Assembly (NCBI RefSeq): GCF_905147365.1
Contig: NC_056428.1
Span: 41,893,001 to 41,957,000 of the forward strand
Direction: 5' to 3'
DNA from: Aricia agestis
Taxonomy: Eukaryota > Arthropoda > Insecta > Lepidoptera > Lycaenidae
Length of the DNA stretch: 64,000 nt
In this document: positions 57,961 through 64,000 of the stretch, one piece after another
Position numbering within the stretch: the stretch's first letter is position 1
How the letters are laid out: the number at the start of each line of letters is the position of its first letter
Made by a program: the position numbers and the translations under genes
Notes under the pieces: model-generated
The model's input: the letters and a program-made list of their open reading frames with translations, nothing else
What the model was told of the DNA's origin: nothing
The model's database searches: none

Positions 57961-57985
57961 TTCTTTGTATCAGTATTTATTACTT

Positions 57986-58109
<124 letters not shown>

Positions 58110-58381
58110 TTTAACTATCTTATCCTTTTACATTTTAAAACACTTTGACTGAAAGCAGATCAACTGGAAATAGCAATAAAAAATAAATAAACATAGTAAC
58201 GATCACAGCCTCATTTCTCTATCCAAGAGAGGTAGGTATAATATAAGTAGGAAGTAGGATTAAAATGTTCAATATGACTCGCAGTGTAAGCACGTACACA
58301 GGTTTAAATGTCAGTCTCAAATTCCGAGTCACAGACACATCGTCAGGCCATTCGAATATAGTCTATCTCAGGGCTTACGCC

Positions 58382-58730
58382 TATGGAGTGTAGATGGAGG
58401 AGAACTATCTCTGTATCTAAAAAGTGTCCGCTGAAATGCGTTAAATTATGGTGGCGCTACAGTAGCAACAGGGTAAATTTAGCAGCTTTTATTTCAGCTA
58501 TTTTAGGTTATATTTTTCAAAATATATTGGATATTAACCCAGTAATTCTGTGACTCGGCTAGTCTGCTAACTTCAATTTATATTTTGTCACCAAAGGCTA
58601 TATTCATTCAATACCCTTTGCTGCAGCTAGCGCCAATCTTGGAGGATTTTTCAACTGTTTACTGCGTACAGCTGGACACTTTTTCAAATATCCCCCATAT
58701 AAGATAGTTCTCCTCCATCTACCCTCCATA
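58382..58730. mobile_element. 349-bp MITE with 8-bp target duplication
   Basis: TATGGAGTGTAGATGGAGGA at the left faces its complement at the right (one mismatch in about 29). CTTACGCC occurs at 58374-58381 and 58731-58738. An 8-bp duplication fits hAT or P-type elements. No coding capacity. Confidence 0.88.
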
Positions 58731-58964
58731 CTTACGCCGACCGCATGAGTTATTTGGGTGCAAATTAACTATGAACGGTGTGTAGTAACAAGCGCATTAT
58801 GAAGGCCGATGATACGAGGTTCAGGATACGTCCGTCGGCCGCCCTTTATTTGCCTTGCCTTGTCAAAATATACAGTCGACCGAAATGTAACCGACTACGG
58901 CCGTCGGCCACACATTGTATTGTTGCTTTAATTATAGCTCCGCCGCCGCGCCGATGTTGTATAA

Positions 58965-59735
58965 TATTATGTCGGAGGATGATTTGATAAATCGAACTAT
59001 CGCGAAAATTCTAGGGATTTCGCGAAAACACGGATAATTAGATGATGATTATATTATTCAATTTTTCTGAAAAAAGTTAAGTTTTTTGCGAAAACGCGAG
59101 TTACCTTAGTAACATTGCACTTTTGCTTATTGATTTTTGCTTACTGGCCAACTCCTATTCTGATTGGTTACTATCTTTTTCTATATGTATCTTTTACACC
59201 ATAGAATTATATAGGGTAAGAAATGACAATGCCTCTGCATAGGAACTTTACTTTTTATTTAACCTTTTTCTTATCTCAACCATAACCTCAGAATTAGTTT
59301 CTGGATCTGTTGATTGTTGAACTTTCAGCACTAATTTCACGTCTTGTATAAGTCATTTTATATTTTCGCACTATTTTTCAAGTCTAACTGCAATTATAAA
59401 CACATTAAAAATATCAAGAACTGCTAGCTCGCTTACAAAAACAACCACAAAAAAACAACGCGTGACAATGAATTGAAATTTAAAACGTCAAGTCTTCAAC
59501 CAATCAGAGAAGATGTTGTTGTGGGGCGCTTAAACCGACCAATCAGTGATTTTTTTCGATAATAACTAACGATTCGTTTCGCAATCTTACTAAGGCGACT
59601 CGCGTTTTGTCCTTTTGTCAGTAAGGTTAAAAAATGTAATCACCATTCTCTAATTAACCGTGTTTTCGCGAAGTCCCTAGAATTATTGCGATAATCTGAT
59701 TTATCAAATCATCCTACGACATATACATATCGGGG
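58965..59735. mobile_element. Foldback DNA element, about 140-bp inverted ends
   Basis: GATGATTTGATAAATC, ATTCTAGGGA and TTCGCGAAAACACGG occur at the left and, inverted, at the right (59640-59730). The arms extend to GCGAAAACGCGAG near 59100 and CTCGCGTTTTGTCC near 59600. The interior has no transposase. A solo arm is at 2380-2520. Confidence 0.8.
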
Positions 59736-60439
59736 TAACGTGGGCTTCTACATTCTTCATCCATCTTAGATTCACGAAATAATAGTCCGAATGGAAAGTA
59801 CGAATTTAGCAATGATTATTAAACTAAGAATCACTTTTAAACGTTCACACTGGGCACGGATGCAAACGGATTAAATATTAGGAACGCGGCGAAGTCAGAC
59901 TCCAATTATTGGCCACCATCCATACTCTACTGCGCTCACGTCAAGAGTGTTTGATCACTGATCGATGCCAGCCTGACAGCTGACATCTCCTGTTTGACAA
60001 GTTGAATTTGACAGCTGTCAATCATAGTCCCGAAGCCAATTGAGCTGAATACGCCCAAAGCCGTTAGGTTTTGACGTTCCAATATTATTCTCCGACACGG
60101 CCATCCTGACACGTCACACGTCCCCGTGTGATGCTCATGGAAAGAGAAAACCAGCCGCAATATCACAAGGTCTTAGCTCGGCCTACCCTGAGTAACTGAA
60201 ACTCAGGGCTTCCCTTTCGTTTTAATTAAAAAGCTCCTTGTAATCACACAATTCGTTTCAACTGTAGGACTCTAAACCACTACATCTAGTATAATCACAC
60301 TCTAATTAAGTCTCAATCCTACACACAGGTACTGTTCTATCTGACGAGAGAACAGTTTAGCAAAAGTTAACGATTCCGCGTCAGTTAGTTCACAACTTTG
60401 TCGTTGCTGTATCACATATTGAGTGTTAGCAACTCAGCT
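59736..60439. other. Non-coding, no feature recognised
   Basis: This may include the 3' LTR of the Gypsy element to the right, but no matching LTR copy was found within the window. Confidence 0.35.
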
Positions 60440-60635
60440 GCCACCTCTATCGAGTGACGCTACCCTAGCCACCTCCATCGAGTGACACTACCCTTGCCAC
60501 CTCCATTGAGTGACGCTACCCTTGCCACTTCCATCGAGTGACGCTACCCTTGCCACCTCCATCGAGTGACGCTACCCTTGCCACCTCCATCGAGTGACGA
60601 TAACCTTGCCACCTCCATCAAGTGGCGATGCCCTC
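60440..60635. repeat. 28-bp minisatellite, about 7 units
   Basis: Units begin GCCACCTCCATCGAGTGACG with exact 28-bp spacing (for example 60496 and 60524). The units differ by single bases. The period is not a multiple of three. Confidence 0.9.
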
Positions 60636-61027
60636 AGTCTAATCTACATAGGTTCGGTCTGAGCACGGTGATCAGGAATACCAGAAGTATGTTGTTTCAA
60701 TTTAATTAAAATGGCATCAAGTTGGGGTCTAAAGTCGGGAGGGACATCTGTGTCTATCTGAACTAAATTACTAATACAAGCAACTCGTCAGAAATTGACG
60801 AGATTCACTTTTGAAAATTTTAATTCGTCATATTAATCACAAGCTATGTTTGCTGATCACAAACTATGTAAACTAATTAGTAATTACATACTGCTTTAAC
60901 AAATCAACTTCGAAGGATATCTGAAGTTCAAACCTTAAATCAAGTACGTCTTATTTCACTCATCAATTATACACTAAATGCATACATCAAGACACATAAC
61001 ACCCCCCTCGAGCGTTATGCTATCAGT

Positions 61028-61315
61028 GCATCCATCGAGCACATAAAAAAATAATGCCTCCATCAAGCATAAGGACTATGTGCCTCCATCAAGTACATAA
61101 AAAAATGATGCCTCCATCAAGCATAGGGACTATGTGCCTCCATCAAGCACATAAAGAAAAAAAATAATGCCTCCATCAAGCATAGGGACTATGTGCCTCC
61201 ATCAAGCACATAAAGAAAAAAATAATGCCTCCATCAAGCATAGGGACTATGTGCCTCCATCAAGCACATTTTAAAAATAATGCCTCCATCAAGCATTGGG
61301 ACTCTATCGAGCACA
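61028..61315. repeat. 54-59 bp minisatellite built of half-units
   Basis: The core GCCTCCATCAAGCA lies at 61056, 61082, 61110, 61136, 61169, 61195, 61227, 61253 and 61282. It alternates between an ATAGGGACTATGT half and an ACATAAAGAAAAA half. The core CCTCCATC(G/A)AG is shared with the 28-bp minisatellite. Confidence 0.9.
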
Positions 61316-61364
61316 TTAATCACGCGATGTGCCAGGAACTTCAGATACATGGTCATCACTTTAT

Positions 61365-63405
61365 TCTACCAACTTTTCTACTACCAACTGACCTTCAGGT
61401 ATCCTTCTCAGTCTATCATGGGCAAATTCGTACGTACGATTCGAGTCTAAAACTTTCAAAGTGTACCTATAGTTATTATTCTCTAAAACCTCAATAACTT
61501 TGAATGTTTCCTCGGATCTAGTTTAGTTTGATTCCTCTCTTCATTTTTTTAACAATACAAAATCACTTACAGAAAACGTAACAATTTCAGCTTTCGTATT
61601 TTCAAACCTAGTTTTGTCATAGTCAGTACTTTTGTCAATATTAGCCACAGCATTCAATCTCATTTTTTTATGTCAAGTTCCTTGCTCTACATCTTCAGCT
61701 AATATTACTTCAACTGATCTACTAACTTTACCTATTAGCAACTCTAATGGGCTATACTTAGTCACGCGATTAACTGTACAATTTGAAGCCAACTGTACAT
61801 CAGGAAGAACGTCCTGCCAACTACCATTAGAAGTCTCAACTGCTGAAAGCATAGTCTTAAGAGTAGACAAAACGCTCCACCTAGCCAATGGCACATGAGC
61901 TAGTAGCTATTAAGTGCAATTTTACATTAACCGAATCACAGTATTTCCAAAAATCTTGACTCGCAAAACAACGACCTTGGTCCGCGATAAGACGTGTTGG
62001 AGTAACAAATAATGAAGAAGTATGTTTAACAGCTCCAATACTACTGGCGGTATCTATTTGGCGTGAATGATTCAAAAGAACGTATTTTGTGAATGCGTCT
62101 ATTTGAACAGTGACGTATTCCTTCGTATCTCTAGCACCGCTTAATTTGCCTGTGGCGTGTGCCAAGGAACTGCTACCTTTGGGATGGGATCTAATTCTGC
62201 CTCAATAAAAGTTAAACATCTTTTCAAGTGTCTTTTCCCAACCCAAATGTACCAGACCCTCGTGCACACTATTAACCAGAGACCATCTCAACGACCTAGG
62301 GATAACAGCCAAGCAATGAGTCCTTCCATTACGCTGCATTTTGCGATAAAGAGTTCCGGAACGTACTTCATAAGTTTTAGCTACACCTTCATTATGATTG
62401 CCACCAGAGAGTTCATTAAGTAGTTTTGTTATGTCAGTGTCACGCTGTTTTTCAGCTAAAAGCCAGTTTTTATTTATTTCTGTGGCGTGTGCCTGCTTAG
62501 ACTCAACCTTGTCCAAAACATTCGTAGGTTTTGGTGGTATGGGGTTACGGTAAAGAAAGTCAGTGTGAACCATACGCTTGGCTTCTCTATGTGCAATGTC
62601 GAAATCAAAGCTTTACAGGAAGGCCCACCACCTGTGGACTCTCGGAGTGAGATCAAGTTTCTTAAGCGCCGATTTTAAAGAGCTCCAATCTGTAACGACC
62701 ACTTTACGACCAGTGACGTAGCCACCACCGTATACGCCGCATCAACTACACGAGGGCCCCGGCCACGGCCCCCACGTGAGCAAAATTATTATTAACTCAT
62801 TATTTCTTAAAGTTAAAAAAAGGCAACCATACCTTAGGTCCCCCTAACATTTTTATACGGGGCCCCCGCCAAGGCACGCTACGCTTTTGTTTTGAACAGC
62901 AAAAAAAAGTCACTTTGTTACATGTCATATCTACTACTAATCCTAATGCCACTTCACGTCCAATCATAATAATAAATCATGTTGTAAATAACAGGCAGGT
63001 AATACGTGAAAAACAACTTGTACAGGAATATCATCAATTTCAATTTGAGAAGTTTTTTATAAACTACTAATTATAGCACTTTATCCTATACCAGATAATA
63101 GACATACACGTTTTCCACTAAATTTACAAGCTACAGATTCCTTAATTAACGAACACTCAGCTCCAGATTCATAAGTAAAGTTCAACCGCTCACCAGCATG
63201 TCGCAGAATACCTTCAGGCGCGGTGACTATACAGACGTTGACTCGTTTCTCTTGTGGAGCCGCCGCCGCCGTGTCACAGGTGCCGCCCTCTTTGTTATTG
63301 CATCGTGGACAATCCCTGCTATAATGTCCCATCGCTCCACAGCTGAAACACACAACAGAACCAGCAGAAGAAGCTCTTCTAGACGATGATAAGAAACGTG
63401 TCCAT
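61365..63405 (-). mobile_element. Second Gypsy-like retrotransposon, decayed
   Basis: From the high end down: a Gag zinc knuckle CFSCGAMGHYSRDCPRC (CCHC, about 63290-63353). Then comes a retropepsin-like start in which the active-site region reads YESGAECSLI (Glu where Asp is usual). Reverse transcriptase is missing between about 62710 and 63080. The RNase H end has VTDWSSLKSALKKLDLTPRV, then HADFLYR-like VHTDFLYRNP. The zinc-binding region has the GLVHLGWEKTL block. The integrase core has QIDAFTKYV and IADQGRCF. The C-terminal SDFVLLKK, FKVIEVLENNNYRYTLK and HDRLRRIP blocks run to about 61365. Stops and shifts are frequent. No env or LTR was identified. Confidence 0.8.
62711..63080. other. 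Unassigned insert replacing reverse transcriptase
   Basis: A GC-rich part (GAGGGCCCCGGCCACGGCCC, near 62750) and AT-rich remainder lie where Gypsy protease and reverse transcriptase should be. No family was recognised. Confidence 0.45.
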
Positions 63406-64000
63406 TATCTAGATTCTAGGCCAACGTTTCAATTCGAATTTCTACAGCTCAATACGGCACTCTTAGGCATTTAGGCATTTTTAAAATTCCGATTGACGTC
63501 CGATTCCGATAGCGGACTAAAGAACAGACTTTCGAAAGATGAGCATTGCTCGTCGTTTGGGAACGCGATATGGCACGCGAAGCACATACACATCATGCGT
63601 TATCTATCATGATCTATGTCTGTGGTTCAGGGTATACCTACCGCAGGAGGCAGTCGCTTCTCATTAATTCACTAGTATTCCAATGCACCGGAAGGGGTAT
63701 TTTAATTTGGGTAGTATTTAATCGAGTGACTGTAAATTACAGTTTTAGGTGTCAAAATTACTAAATTTGGGTTATAGAATTACTATTTGAGCGAATGAGA
63801 GTGAGTGACGAGAAATTAACAGAACAGCAACTTAGAAATTATTTATTTGAGTTACTTAAAATACAAAATGAGCAGCTATATAATTTTTGAGCGACCTAAT
63901 ATCTGTTTGAGTGTCAACGTTACGTCCTGCATTTTCTTCAATATTTGGCAAATGTAGTTTTTATACTGAGCGGCATTTTATCTTAAATGAAGTGTTTCGA
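63406..64000. other. Non-coding, no feature recognised
   Basis: Upstream of the gag remnant. No LTR, promoter or gene could be supported. Confidence 0.35.

Noticed and set aside
60440..61315. CRISPR-like array
   Set aside because: The units abut without unique spacers and the sequence is eukaryotic. These are minisatellites.

Overview
The window looks like AT-rich insect nuclear DNA, most likely from a moth or butterfly (Lepidoptera). The reasons are the repeat families I recognise: tRNA-derived SINEs with ATT tails, many short Helitrons ending in CTAG, R1-, CR1- and Jockey-like LINEs, mariner and Gypsy elements, and small TTA/TAA-duplicating MITEs. Eukaryotic features (a splice donor, a forkhead-domain gene, a 58-unit TA microsatellite) exclude a bacterial origin. 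The species cannot be named from the sequence.

Only one clear host gene is present: the first coding exon of a FoxF-type forkhead factor (biniou orthologue) on the minus strand at 24539-25163. It contains the whole DNA-binding domain and ends in a consensus GTGAGT donor. It is a GC-rich island in AT-rich surroundings. The next exon was not found, so the gene probably continues below the window or has a short exon I cannot recognise.

The rest is layered mobile DNA. 1-13 kb: SINE, Helitron, hAT, an R1 LINE remnant and MITEs. 13-24 kb: an unassigned LINE between Helitron fragments, a CR1-like tail, a SINE and a cluster of hairpins. 24-29 kb: the forkhead exon, its flanks and a PIF-like MITE. 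29-36 kb: Helitrons with internal tandem units and a 1.75-kb inverted duplication. 37-45 kb: a CR1-like LINE, a LINE with a 93-bp inverted self-copy, a MITE, and a Jockey-like LINE carrying a TIR element. 46-48 kb: a broken HEEADTR-family gene carrying a 196-bp Helitron. 49-53 kb: Helitrons and a 1.6-kb repeat with internal 320-bp units. 53.8-57.5 kb: a Gypsy element split by a LINE tail and by a complete-length mariner. 58-64 kb: MITEs, two related minisatellites and a second decayed Gypsy element.

The genes do not form a pathway. The most informative features are insertions whose empty site can be read elsewhere or whose removal restores a frame (34254-34918, 47252-47447, 55016-55598, 55706-56989), and a series of near-perfect inverted duplications with arms of 20-93 bp and loops of 2-15 bp. 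I found no convincing new biological system. The HEEADTR gene and the inverted duplications deserve the closest second look.
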